DNA of 64,000 nt, from NCBI RefSeq assembly GCF_900103625.1, contig NZ_LT629700.1:248001-312000 (forward strand), given 5' to 3'. The stretch is from Corynebacterium mycetoides (GTDB taxonomy: Bacteria > Actinomycetota > Actinomycetes > Mycobacteriales > Mycobacteriaceae). Positions 46,785 through 55,643 of this stretch are shown one piece after another. A program made the position numbers and the translations under genes. Positions within the stretch are counted from its first letter, which is position 1; each line of letters begins with the position of its first letter. The notes beneath the pieces were generated by a model. It made no database searches and was not told where the DNA came from. It saw only the letters and a program-made list of their open reading frames with translations.

Positions 46785-48002
46785 ATGTCTGAATCTCTCG
46801 CACCGGGCTCCCCCAACACGCCGCCCACGCCCACAATCCCGCGCACCATCTGGGTGCTCGCCTCGGCGGCTTTCGTCATCGCGCTGGGCTACGGCTTCAT
46901 CGCGCCCATTTTGCCCCAGTTCACAGCCAGTTTCGGCGTCTCCATGGCCGCGGCCGGCGCCGTCGTGTCCGTCTTCGCCGCAGCGCGGCTGATCGGCGCA
47001 CCGGGGGCCGGCCTTTTGGTAGACAGGCTCGGCTCCCGTCCCGTCTACGTCACGGGTCTGCTCATCGTTGCAACGTCCACGTTCCTCATCGCGTTCGCGC
47101 AGGCATACTGGCACGTCTTCGCGCTCCGGTTCATCGCCGGGTTCGGCTCCACCATGTTCACGCTCTCGGCGCAGGCTCTTATCGTGCGCGTCGCCCACCC
47201 GCAGATCCGCGGGAGGGCCAGCGCGCTGTATGCCTCGGCGTTTCTCTTGGGCAACATCTTCGGGCCCATCATCGGGGCGCTTTTGGCGTCGTTAGGCTTC
47301 CGCATCCCGTTCGCTGTGTACGGCATCGGGGTGGGAGCGGCGGCGCTGGCGGTATGGATCTTCACCTCCACTCCGCGGGGGCGGGTGCCTCTGCCGCCGA
47401 AGCTCCCACCAATGCGCTTTTCCGAGGCCATCCGCCTGCCTACCTACCAAAGCCTGCTCACCTCGGGCTTTGCCAACGGCTGGGCCAACCTCGGCGCACG
47501 CGTCTCGGTGCTGCCCCTGTTCGCCGCCAGCGTGTTCGCCAACGGCTCGGCCGCGGCCGGTCTCGCGCTCACGGCGTTCGCCTTCGGCACGGCGGTTGCG
47601 CTGCAGTTCTCGGGCAGGCTTGCCGACGCCGTCGGGCGCAAGCCGCTCATCATCGCCGGCCTGGCCACCACGATCGTGTTCACCGGCTCGCTGGGCCTGG
47701 CCACTAGCGTGTGGTCGCTCCTACTCATGTCGGTGCTTGCCGGCGCCGGGGGAGGGCTGATGAACCCGGCCCAGCAGGCCACGCTGGCGGACATCATCGG
47801 CAACGACCGATCCGGCGGCAGGGTGCTGTCCACGTTCCAGATGACCATGGACGCCGGGCAGATCTTCGCCCCGATCGTCGTCGGCATGCTCGCCGAGGCC
47901 TACGGCTTCGGTGTCGCGTTCGCGTCCTGCGGGGCGGTCGCGGCCGTGGCGCTCATCATGTGGCTGGCGCGCGGCCAGGAGACGCGGCAGGAGACGGCAT
48001 GA
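46785..48002 (+). CDS. MFS transporter
   Basis: 405 residues with about 12 membrane helices. The motif between helices 2 and 3 reads AARLIGAPGAGLLVDRLGSRPVYVTGL, the MFS motif A (G-x3-D-R-x-G-R-R type), as in drug/H+ antiporters. A second copy, FSGRLADAVGRKPLIIAGL, follows helix 8. Helices pair as TM1-6 and 7-12. It overlaps the nucleoside hydrolase gene by 4 nt, so nucleoside transport is possible, but the motif fits efflux. Substrate unknown. Confidence 0.9.
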   Translation: MSESLAPGSPNTPPTPTIPRTIWVLASAAFVIALGYGFIAPILPQFTASFGVSMAAAGAVVSVFAAARLIGAPGAGLLVDRLGSRPVYVTGLLIVATSTFLIAFAQAYWHVFALRFIAGFGSTMFTLSAQALIVRVAHPQIRGRASALYASAFLLGNIFGPIIGALLASLGFRIPFAVYGIGVGAAALAVWIFTSTPRGRVPLPPKLPPMRFSEAIRLPTYQSLLTSGFANGWANLGARVSVLPLFAASVFANGSAAAGLALTAFAFGTAVALQFSGRLADAVGRKPLIIAGLATTIVFTGSLGLATSVWSLLLMSVLAGAGGGLMNPAQQATLADIIGNDRSGGRVLSTFQMTMDAGQIFAPIVVGMLAEAYGFGVAFASCGAVAAVALIMWLARGQETRQETA

Positions 48003-48991
48003 AGCGGGTTATTGTGGATTGCGACCCGGGCGTCGACGACACGCTGGCCCTCATCTACCTCGCCGCCGCCCACCACGAGGGCGCGGCGGAGCTGGAGGCC
48101 GTGACCACGACCGCGGGCAACGTCGACGCGGTGCAGTGCGCCATCAACGCGGCGTGGGTGCTCGCCCAGTGCGGGCTGCGCACGGTGCCGCTGGCCGCGG
48201 GCATGCCGGGCCCGCTGTCCGTGCCGCTGACCACCACCCCCGAAACGCACGGCCCGACCGGGCTGGGCTACGTCACCGCGCCCGCGCGCAACGTCGAGAC
48301 GGACTGGGACCTGCTGTGGTGCGACGCCATCGACCGCGGCACGGACGACCTGCACCTGATTGTCACCGGCCCGCTGACAAACCTCGCCGCGTTCCGCACG
48401 ATGCACCCGGACCATTTCGCGCGCCTGCGGCACATCACCGTGATGGGCGGGGCGCTGGAATACCCGGGCAACACCACGGAGACCGCGGAGTGGAACTTCT
48501 GGGTGGACCCGCACGCCGCGCGCGATGTACTCGCCCACACCCCGGTACCCGTCACGCTGTGTTCCCTGGGTGTCACGGAGCAGATGGTCATCAACCCGGA
48601 CGTGCTGCGCGAGATCGTTAGCGCTTTGGGCCCCACGCCGATCGCGGCCCATCTGGGCGAAATCATGCGCTTCTACTTCGAGTTCCACGAGTCTGAGGGC
48701 GAGGGTTACCTGGCCCAGGTCCATGACCTCCTCACCGCCCAAGTCGCTCTCGGCGCCGTGCTTATCGACGCCCCCCTGACGCACCTCTTAATCCTCACCG
48801 ACCCCGATGAGCAGCGCGGCACCTCCATTGCCCAAGGACTCGCGGCCGGGCCGCCGAACGCCCGCGTTGTCACCTCGGCGGACATTAGAGCGGCGCACGC
48901 GGACTTCTTGCGAGCCTGCGGGGTCCACGCCCGCTTCTTCGGTGGCAGCGCGGAGCTGGACGCCGCCCGCAACGCCCGCGCGGAGGACTAG
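47999..48991 (+). CDS. Inosine-uridine-preferring nucleoside hydrolase
   Basis: 330 residues; ATG 47999 overlaps the MFS stop (ATGA). Calcium and ribose-binding motif IVDCDPGVDDTLAL at residues 5-18 is characteristic. GPLTNLAAFRTMHPDHFARLRHITVMGG and ETAEWNFWVDPHAARDVLA are further family segments. It hydrolyses nucleosides to base and ribose. Coupling with the MFS gene suggests nucleoside uptake or efflux. It is the last core gene before the low-GC island. Confidence 0.92.
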   Translation: MKRVIVDCDPGVDDTLALIYLAAAHHEGAAELEAVTTTAGNVDAVQCAINAAWVLAQCGLRTVPLAAGMPGPLSVPLTTTPETHGPTGLGYVTAPARNVETDWDLLWCDAIDRGTDDLHLIVTGPLTNLAAFRTMHPDHFARLRHITVMGGALEYPGNTTETAEWNFWVDPHAARDVLAHTPVPVTLCSLGVTEQMVINPDVLREIVSALGPTPIAAHLGEIMRFYFEFHESEGEGYLAQVHDLLTAQVALGAVLIDAPLTHLLILTDPDEQRGTSIAQGLAAGPPNARVVTSADIRAAHADFLRACGVHARFFGGSAELDAARNARAED

Positions 48992-49423
48992 GGCGTGTGG
49001 GCGTGGTTGGCTAAACCGGGCGAATTGCTGAGAAGGTGCAGGGTCGTAGCGGAGACGCGGTGGCGGGCCGATTAGGTCCTTGTTTTCTTTGACGGTGCAG
49101 GAGGATGGGCCGGGCGGCGGGCGTAGCGCGGAGTATTACGATTATGTCGTCACCTTTCCTGGCAGGAAGGCGCATTAGGGTACGCGACGATGCCAGCGAA
49201 ACCGCCCTCGTACCGTGGGCTTTCTTCGTTCCGGTGCTTCGGAGTGGCTGGGCCACAATCGAGCTGGTTTAGCTCGGGAAATGTAGCTATTAGTTATTCT
49301 GAACTTAATAATTTCGAATTCAACCCAGAAAAGAGTCACGGGTCACCTAGTACGAACCGGGTTCCCGTAGCGGCGAATGTACACCTTGGCGGGGGTAGCC
49401 TACGATTAGGAATTAAGTCGATT
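48992..49423. other. Gene-free stretch at the left edge of the low-GC island
   Basis: Up to about 49260 the base composition is still high-GC and I recognise no gene. A minus-strand frame of 81 codons (49011-49256) has no recognisable motif. After about 49265 the sequence becomes AT-rich. It contains a small hairpin (CGAGCT-N5-AGCTCG, 49260-49276) and the 11-bp palindrome GAACC-G-GGTTC (49354-49364), then a TACGAT -10-like box (49401-49406) for the nuclease gene. Confidence 0.5.
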
Positions 49424-50656
49424 ATGCGAGGTCACATGCACCAGAAAATTGAAATTTTTCACTCAGCCAACTTCCTATCTCTGGAGAATCAATTAACTGA
49501 TTCGATCAAAACCGCTTCCGCGGATGGCGCAAGATGGATGGACCAGAAAGTCACTTTCGACAACCTGCATACCATTGCCAATGCTGTCGATCTCGCCGTG
49601 CCGAACGAATCCACTTTCACGCGCTTCACGATACAGGATTCACGTTCCTTTCAAGCGATCGTAACCCGAGAGTATGGGAAACCCTCTTCGTACGAAGAAA
49701 CAGCGCAGAACGAATATGACAAATTCATTTTGCAACCCCTTTGCATGTTAGCTTTCGCTGGTGTGCTTTCGTCCGAAAACCGGCGAACTCGCCAATTCAC
49801 GGTTCGGAACCGACCCCTTCTCCGAACCATCGCCACAAGTGAATCGGAGGCGCGAACCTTTTTAATTTCCTATTTGGAAACTGTCTTACGCGAATGGGGC
49901 TGGTGGAATCGAATCTCAAGTTACTTCGAGTCAGCCCAAACCGAGGAAGACCTCCGGGTTCTGAAGCGTCAGTTTCATTACCTAATGCTTGAGAAGACTC
50001 GGGTTGGTTCGCGCGGTAGCAAGGATCCGAGAGTTGAGATTAATAGGATTTTTACCAAGGTAGTGAACCCTCTCGCTTATGCATATGGGGCCAGGGGCAC
50101 TGAGCGGGGGCATGTGATGAAGTCGATACCCAGCAGGCACGACTTGATATACAACCGCCCGAACTTTTCCGACGCAAGGGTGCAGAAACCCAAGAATCTA
50201 ACCCGGCGACAGTTCGAGGAGATTCTGGACAAGAAAGCTAGTCAGTATCCTGAGGAGAACAATCTCTCGAGAGTCATGAGGGAGGTAAGGTCATATCATC
50301 GGGAAGTATCCGAAGTACCGTCGACCGTTGGGGGTAAAGCCAGGCATGTTCACCATATCTTTCCTAGGTCCTCTTTCCCGAAAATCGCTGATTACCGAGA
50401 GAATTTGATCGTTTTGACCTCGGCTCAGCATCTTTTTGAAGCACACCCGTATGGCAATACGACCGAGGTCGACAAGATCTACCAGCGCAACGCACTTCTC
50501 TACAAGCTCGAGTCAATCAAGAAGAGTGTTGACCAAAATGACGGAATGTACAGCTACGACAGTTTCGCGAGGGTTGTCTCGCTTGGCTATTCATTGACGG
50601 TCCCAGAAGCAACCTATATGGGATGTAAGAACGCGATTTTGGGGCAGCTTGTTTAG
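49424..50656 (+). CDS. HNH-type restriction endonuclease (putative Type IIS)
   Basis: 410 residues from ATG 49424, preceded by AGGA 12 nt upstream; ATG 49436 is also possible. The C-terminal HNH site is ARHVHHIFPRSSF (His 308, 310 and 311), ENLIVLTSAQH (Asn 327, His 336). The first 290 residues have no recognised domain and would hold target recognition. It faces the fused methyltransferase tail to tail, 10 bp apart. This pairing and the HNH site recall Eco31I/Alw26I-like Type IIS enzymes, known to be HNH nucleases; homology needs a search. AT-rich relative to neighbours. Confidence 0.75.
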   Translation: MRGHMHQKIEIFHSANFLSLENQLTDSIKTASADGARWMDQKVTFDNLHTIANAVDLAVPNESTFTRFTIQDSRSFQAIVTREYGKPSSYEETAQNEYDKFILQPLCMLAFAGVLSSENRRTRQFTVRNRPLLRTIATSESEARTFLISYLETVLREWGWWNRISSYFESAQTEEDLRVLKRQFHYLMLEKTRVGSRGSKDPRVEINRIFTKVVNPLAYAYGARGTERGHVMKSIPSRHDLIYNRPNFSDARVQKPKNLTRRQFEEILDKKASQYPEENNLSRVMREVRSYHREVSEVPSTVGGKARHVHHIFPRSSFPKIADYRENLIVLTSAQHLFEAHPYGNTTEVDKIYQRNALLYKLESIKKSVDQNDGMYSYDSFARVVSLGYSLTVPEATYMGCKNAILGQLV

Positions 50657-50666
50657 TTATCGATTT

Positions 50667-53072
50667 TCAGTGGGGTACGCCCCACCAGAACGAGAGGCTG
50701 TCGTCGAGGTTGATTGATCTCGTCGCGAAATTGCACGCAATTCGGAAAAAGTTTGTAAATTCTTCCGAATTGCAGAAGTCCAGCAGGCGGCTTTCCTCCT
50801 CTCGGCTTAGGTTGCCGAACAGCACTGCTGCGCTGCCGTCTGGAATTCCATCTGCTTCGTCTCGGCGCACCAAGCGCGGATAGTAGGACAGGTTTGGTGC
50901 ATAAAATAATGTTCCGTAAGTTTTTTCCCCAATTTTCTTGTTAACGGTATTTGCTATAGCTTCTTCGACGAAATAGTCGTCTTTCGTAGCGACTATTTGG
51001 TTCGGCTGCAGATTACGACCGCGAATAACCCGTGTTCCTTCTGGGCGCGACATCTTGCGCGTGATTGTCCGATCACGCCATGCAGATAGTTTGCCGAGTG
51101 ACAAGTGATTGAGAACTCGGTCAAATTCTGGACCCCGGTAGATGACCCACGTCGGAAACTTGGGGTCAAGGCAGTAAGCCCTTTCACAGCTGCGTTGGGA
51201 CTGTCGGGGCCAACTCTTCACCGTTATGAGATCTGAGCCCTTGGGTCGTGACGCTGTGGCTAGGCAAAGACCGATCGTTTCCACCTGAATTTCAGGAAAG
51301 CACAGCTCGCCATAATCGAAGATGGACTCGACAACGGTCGCGGTTGCTAGCACGTTTCGCAGACCGCGATATGTAGAGGCGTGTAGCAGCGCTTTCGGAA
51401 GAACAAAGCCAACCTGGTCTCCCTCTTCGATAGCTTTGCACACGAACCGAATTGCCATTTCCTGATGAACCGACCACGGGCTTGAAGGGTCCAGTGCTTT
51501 CCGGCCGAACGGAGGGTTTCCGATTATCAGGTCGAACTGTTCCGTTTCTAATTTGAGGTAATCGCCCACTTTGTACGCGATTCTCAAAAATGGATAGTTT
51601 GAATTCTGGATAAGTTCTTTCTGAAAGTTGATCGCCGACGTGTCGATATCCAAAGAAGTTATCTCCAACTCCTTGCCAATTAAGTTGCTTAGTTGGCCCA
51701 AGAGAACGAGGAATACCCCACCTCCGGAGGACGGTTCGAGAACCGACACTCTCTTGCGAGAGGCCAATTTCCAGGACTGGTTCAACACCGAAAATGCAAC
51801 GAGTGGCTGGGTGTAATATGCTGCCAAGGTTGATTTATGCGTCGCTTTTAAGTTCCGGTAGGCGGCGGATTGTGCATCCGTTTCCCAGGGGCCAGCTTTC
51901 AGCAAGGGTTTGCCGGCTCGGAACCGTGATAGGTTCCAAACGGCGCTCCTAATTTTCGATGCGATGGCGTAAGCAATTGGGTAAGGTACGGCCTCGCCCA
52001 GACATTGACGAATGTTGGGAGCATGCTTCTTAAGGGTCACCGTGAGCGGCACGTCTGAAGACTCGAACCACTTAAAGTTGTCTGGAACTCCCATCATGCG
52101 CATCAGCTCACGAATACTGAAGACGCGATCATCCTTGGGGTGAACTGTATTCTGAGAGGCGAGGATGTCATTTCGGGTGTGGACGCACGGGCCAATTGCG
52201 TCCCAGAAGACTCGACGATATTTGTCACCGTTCTTTCGAACGTTTGGAACGATCTCTCCATTTATAACTCTATGCGGCCTTGATCCGGGGTCGGGGTTGT
52301 CGAAAGCGGACATACCTTCGGGTAAACCGCTGATCCATTGACGCATTCTCTCTTGGTAGGGGCGGAATGCGTGGAGGGGATCGTCCGGATCAATCTCACC
52401 CATAGTGGTGAGCGGGCGCAAGTCTCCGATCAATTCACGGAGTGTGGGTGCCGACTTCCTATCGGGAAACAAGTCGAGCGGACTTGCCCAGAGAACATCG
52501 TTTCTGACGCCAATAGTGATCGATCGCTTGCGGCTTGAGGGTGACCCGAACTTTTCGAGTCCCAAGACGACTGAGAAGAATTCGTAGGAGCTAGAGAGGA
52601 CCCTTGAAATTTCTTCGCCAATGGACCGGTCGTGGCCGTCCATGCCGGTGCAGGCCGTCCTCATAAAAGCAGGAACGTTTTCAAACACAAAAGTGAGGGG
52701 CTTGAGAATCTCCACGGCTTCAATTGAGCGGACAACCAGCGAATTTCGGTCGAGCTCGTCACCTTTCTTGTGATTGGCGACAGACATACCTTGGCATGGT
52801 GGTGTGGCTAGTAGGCACGTTATCGGTTCTCCCCAGTCGGATTTCCATCTGTGCCCGCGATCGAGGACTTTTTGAAAGACTGAATCGACCCTCAGATCGC
52901 CGCAAATCAAATCCTCCGGATCAGCAATATTGTTGAGGGCTTGCACCTCCAGCCTTCTCGAGATTAGCTCGGCGCTGGCGACGCAATGGAACCCAGCGTT
53001 ACGAAAAGCGAAGTCGCCTATTCCTCCGGAGCTGAACAGGCTTACATACGAGGGTGCTGGTGCGGATGCCAT
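50667..53072 (-). CDS. Bifunctional fused m5C / N6-adenine DNA methyltransferase
   Basis: 801 residues. Domain 1 (about 1-375) is a cytosine-C5 methyltransferase: motif I SLFSSGGIGDFAF (11-23), catalytic PPCQG (Cys 93), FENVP (130-134), RKRSITIGVR and a C-terminal QCLGEAVPYPIAYAIA. Domain 2 (about 415-600) is an N6-adenine methyltransferase: AAYYTQPLVA, VLEPSSGGGVF (444-454) and the catalytic NPPFG (519-523). Residues 610-801 would be its target-recognition region. One protein could thus mark C on one strand and A on the other of an asymmetric site. AT-rich; acquired with the adjacent nuclease. Confidence 0.9.
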   Translation of the reverse strand: MASAPAPSYVSLFSSGGIGDFAFRNAGFHCVASAELISRRLEVQALNNIADPEDLICGDLRVDSVFQKVLDRGHRWKSDWGEPITCLLATPPCQGMSVANHKKGDELDRNSLVVRSIEAVEILKPLTFVFENVPAFMRTACTGMDGHDRSIGEEISRVLSSSYEFFSVVLGLEKFGSPSSRKRSITIGVRNDVLWASPLDLFPDRKSAPTLRELIGDLRPLTTMGEIDPDDPLHAFRPYQERMRQWISGLPEGMSAFDNPDPGSRPHRVINGEIVPNVRKNGDKYRRVFWDAIGPCVHTRNDILASQNTVHPKDDRVFSIRELMRMMGVPDNFKWFESSDVPLTVTLKKHAPNIRQCLGEAVPYPIAYAIASKIRSAVWNLSRFRAGKPLLKAGPWETDAQSAAYRNLKATHKSTLAAYYTQPLVAFSVLNQSWKLASRKRVSVLEPSSGGGVFLVLLGQLSNLIGKELEITSLDIDTSAINFQKELIQNSNYPFLRIAYKVGDYLKLETEQFDLIIGNPPFGRKALDPSSPWSVHQEMAIRFVCKAIEEGDQVGFVLPKALLHASTYRGLRNVLATATVVESIFDYGELCFPEIQVETIGLCLATASRPKGSDLITVKSWPRQSQRSCERAYCLDPKFPTWVIYRGPEFDRVLNHLSLGKLSAWRDRTITRKMSRPEGTRVIRGRNLQPNQIVATKDDYFVEEAIANTVNKKIGEKTYGTLFYAPNLSYYPRLVRRDEADGIPDGSAAVLFGNLSREEESRLLDFCNSEEFTNFFRIACNFATRSINLDDSLSFWWGVPH

Positions 53073-53318
53073 GAAAACATGGTAGCCATGAAGGAAAAGA
53101 AAAGCGAACTCGAAAAATTTTCCTTCAGGTCCGCTTTGGTGGGATTATACCGCAAATGGGCCGGTGAATTCTAGAAACTCGAGCTCGGTGATTCGAGACC
53201 ACAGCTCAAAACTAATCGATTGATCCGGACTCGTCGTCGGGGGTCCCACTGAGCGCCTGAATCTGATCCAATGCGCCGAATAGTAAACTCGCCGCATGTC
53301 GCGTATGGTGGGGAAACA

Positions 53319-55496
53319 ATGAGCACTTCCGAAAACGCTACCGGCAGCGAGTTTGAGCCGGACATGAAATTGTCGGAAAATCAGGACACCCCGCAGGTTG
53401 TCGCGGAGGCCGAAAACGCCCCCGCCGCTGAAGACACCAGGGATGCGGGAGTTTCTGAGGACACCGGCGCTTCGGTAGAACCCGAAGCCACCGCAACTGA
53501 GAGCACCGAGAACGCTGAGAACGCTGAGCGCACCGAGAGCGCTGAGAACGTCGAGAGCGTAGACGCAGAGCAGGACGAACCGGCCCAGGCAGCAGCGCCG
53601 GAAGAACCTGAGGCCCCCGCGGAGGCCGTGCCGGAGCCCGAGCCCGCGAACGGGTTCGAGGCTCTCGGCCTTCCGCAGAGCGTCATCGACGCCGTGAAAA
53701 AGGTCGGCTTCGAGCAGCCGTCGCCCATCCAGGCCGAGACCATTCCGCTTCTGATGGAGGGCCGCGACGTCGTCGGCCTCGCCCAGACCGGCACCGGCAA
53801 GACCGCCGCGTTCGCGCTCCCGGTCCTTAGCCAGATCGACCCGCAGCTGCGCCACCCGCAGGCCCTCGTTCTCGCCCCCACGCGCGAGCTCGCCCTGCAG
53901 GTCGCGGACTCCTTCCAGTCGTTCGCTGACCACCTGGGCAAGATCCAGGTCCTGCCGATCTACGGCGGCCAGGCCTACGGCATCCAGCTTTCCGGGCTGC
54001 GCCGCGGCGCCCAGATCATCGTCGGCACCCCGGGCCGCGTCATCGACCACCTGGAGAAGGGCTCGCTGGACATCTCCAACCTGCGCTTCCTCGTCCTCGA
54101 CGAGGCCGACGAGATGCTCAACATGGGCTTCCAGGAGGACGTCGAGCGCATCCTCGAGGACACCCCGGACACCAAGCAGGTCGCACTGTTCTCCGCGACG
54201 ATGCCGAACGGCATCCGCCGGATTTCCAAGCAGTACCTCAACGACCCCGCCGAGGTCACGGTCAAGTCCGAGACCCGCACCAACACCAACATCACGCAGC
54301 GCTACCTGTTCACGGCGCACCGCAACAAGCTCGACGCCATCACACGCATCCTCGAAGTCACCGAGTTCGAGGCGATGATCGTCTTCGTGCGCACCAAGCA
54401 CGAAACCGAGGAGCTGGCCGAGAAGCTGCGCGCCCGCGGATTCTCCGCAGCCGCCATCAACGGCGACATCGCCCAGCAGCAGCGTGAGCGCACCGTCGAT
54501 CAGCTTCGCGACGGCCGCCTCGACATCCTTGTCGCCACCGACGTCGCCGCCCGCGGCCTCGATGTCGAGCGCATCAGCCACGTGTTCAACTACGACATCC
54601 CGAACGACACCGAAAGCTACGTCCACCGAATCGGCCGCACCGGCCGCGCCGGGCGTACCGGCGAGGCGATCCTGTTTGTCACCCCGCGCGAGCGCCGCAT
54701 GCTGCGCTCCATCGAGCGCGTGACCAACGCGACGATCGAGGAGATGGAACTGCCGACCGTCGACGAGGTCAACGAGAGCCGCAAGCTCAAGTTCATGGAC
54801 TCCATCACCGCCTCGCTCGAGTCCAAGGACCAGGACGTCTTCAAGGCGATGGTCCGCGAGTACTCGAATGCGAATAACATCCCGATGGATGACATCGCCG
54901 CGGCACTCGCCGCCCAGGCGAATTCGGCCGGCGACTTCTTGATGAAGGAGCCGCCGAAGGACAAGCGCGACCGGCGCGACCGTGACAACTGGGATCGCGA
55001 CGACCGTCGCGATCGGGACCGTGGTGATCGCGGCGGGCGGCGCGACCGCTTCGACCGTGGGGACCGGGGAGATCGTGGAGATCGCGGTGGCCGCGGACGC
55101 CCGAACGACAGCGAGAACTTCGACACCTACCGTCTCGACGTGGGCAAGCGCCAGCACGTGCGCCCGGGCGCCATCGTCGGCGCTCTTGCGAACGAAGGCG
55201 GGCTGAACTCGCGCGACTTCGGCCGCATCACCATCGGCGGCGACTTCACGCTGGTGGAGCTGCCCAAGGGCCTGGACTCGTCTGTCCTCGACCGCCTCGC
55301 GGACACCCGGATCTCCGGTCAGCTGATTAACATCCAGCGCGACAAGGGCGGGGCTGCGCGCAGCTACGGCGGCGACCGTGGGGATCGCGGTGGGCGCGGC
55401 GGTTTCGGCGGCCGTGGCCGCGGTGGACGCGACCGGGACGACCGTGGCTTCGGCGGCCGCGGACGTGGCGGCCGTGACCGCGACTGGCGCGACTAG
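53319..55496 (+). CDS. deaD: DEAD-box RNA helicase DeaD
   Basis: 725 residues from ATG 53319. An acidic, Glu/Ala/Asn-rich N-terminal region (about 1-125) contains 9-bp tandem repeats. The helicase core has AQTGTGKT, VLAPTRELA, VLDEADEM, SATMP and the YVHRIGRTGRAGR motif VI. A DbpA/CsdA RNA-binding domain lies near residues 610-680. Arg/Gly/Asp-rich tracts flank it. It unwinds RNA in ribosome assembly and cold adaptation. A strong terminator follows. TAAACT may be its -10 box. Confidence 0.95.
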   Translation: MSTSENATGSEFEPDMKLSENQDTPQVVAEAENAPAAEDTRDAGVSEDTGASVEPEATATESTENAENAERTESAENVESVDAEQDEPAQAAAPEEPEAPAEAVPEPEPANGFEALGLPQSVIDAVKKVGFEQPSPIQAETIPLLMEGRDVVGLAQTGTGKTAAFALPVLSQIDPQLRHPQALVLAPTRELALQVADSFQSFADHLGKIQVLPIYGGQAYGIQLSGLRRGAQIIVGTPGRVIDHLEKGSLDISNLRFLVLDEADEMLNMGFQEDVERILEDTPDTKQVALFSATMPNGIRRISKQYLNDPAEVTVKSETRTNTNITQRYLFTAHRNKLDAITRILEVTEFEAMIVFVRTKHETEELAEKLRARGFSAAAINGDIAQQQRERTVDQLRDGRLDILVATDVAARGLDVERISHVFNYDIPNDTESYVHRIGRTGRAGRTGEAILFVTPRERRMLRSIERVTNATIEEMELPTVDEVNESRKLKFMDSITASLESKDQDVFKAMVREYSNANNIPMDDIAAALAAQANSAGDFLMKEPPKDKRDRRDRDNWDRDDRRDRDRGDRGGRRDRFDRGDRGDRGDRGGRGRPNDSENFDTYRLDVGKRQHVRPGAIVGALANEGGLNSRDFGRITIGGDFTLVELPKGLDSSVLDRLADTRISGQLINIQRDKGGAARSYGGDRGDRGGRGGFGGRGRGGRDRDDRGFGGRGRGGRDRDWRD
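53499..53561 (+). repeat. Seven 9-bp degenerate tandem units in the deaD N-terminal region
   Basis: Units of the form GAGAACGCT, GAGAACGCT, GAGCGCACC, GAGAGCGCT encode Glu-(Asn/Ser/Arg)-(Ala/Thr/Val). In frame, so expansion lengthens the acidic region. Confidence 0.75.
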
Positions 55497-55512
55497 AAGC
55501 TAGCAACGACGC

Positions 55513-55547
55513 AAGGGGCGGGGAGAGGAATCTCCCCGCCCCTTTTT
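55513..55547 (+). terminator. Intrinsic terminator of deaD
   Basis: AAGGGGCGGGGAGA (55513-55526) and TCTCCCCGCCCCTT (55531-55544) form a perfect 14-bp stem with a GGAA loop, followed by T residues to 55547. Confidence 0.93.
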
Positions 55548-55585
55548 CTGTCCCGTGGCGCTTCGTTTGATCACATGCTGGCCAA

Positions 55586-55621
55586 CAAAAACGGCCCGCC
55601 CCCAACGCCGGGGACGGGCCG
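55586..55621 (-). terminator. Intrinsic terminator of the minus-strand membrane-protein operon
   Basis: CGGCCCG (55592-55598) pairs with CGGGCCG (55615-55621), with further C/G pairing inside. On the minus strand the stem is followed by a T-run (AAAA on the plus strand at about 55587-55591). It ends the putP-HNH-membrane protein transcript. Confidence 0.8.
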
Positions 55622-55643
55622 CGCACGCGCGCCGAGGAAGAAC

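Larger units (their letters stand above)
49260..53250. mobile_element. Low-GC genomic island carrying a restriction-modification system
   Basis: Base composition falls from roughly two-thirds to about half G+C between 49265 and 53250 and rises again at the deaD promoter. The two genes inside form a complete modification-restriction pair. Core genes (nucleoside hydrolase, deaD) flank it. No integrase, transposase or clear direct repeats were seen at the ends, so the mode of insertion is unknown. Edges are approximate. Confidence 0.75.

Noticed and set aside
49011..49256. 81-codon minus-strand frame at the island edge
   Set aside because: No recognisable domain, no ribosome binding site and no supporting context.
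49354..49364. GAACC-G-GGTTC palindrome as a controller-protein box
   Set aside because: Single short palindrome and no controller gene in the island.
49190..49423. N-terminal extension of the nuclease frame to ATG 49190
   Set aside because: The first part is high-GC with no ribosome binding site, and the extension crosses the composition change; the ATG at 49424 suits better.
53079..53174. 31-codon frame between the methyltransferase and deaD
   Set aside because: Short Lys/Glu-rich peptide without ribosome binding site or match; could be chance in AT-rich DNA.
49260..53250. A possible direct-repeat attachment site at the island edges
   Set aside because: Only short shared words such as CGAGCT were found, too weak to call, and no integrase is present.
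55001..55495. Arg-Gly-Asp repeats in deaD as a separate repeat element
   Set aside because: This is the usual low-complexity RNA-binding tail of actinobacterial DEAD-box helicases.
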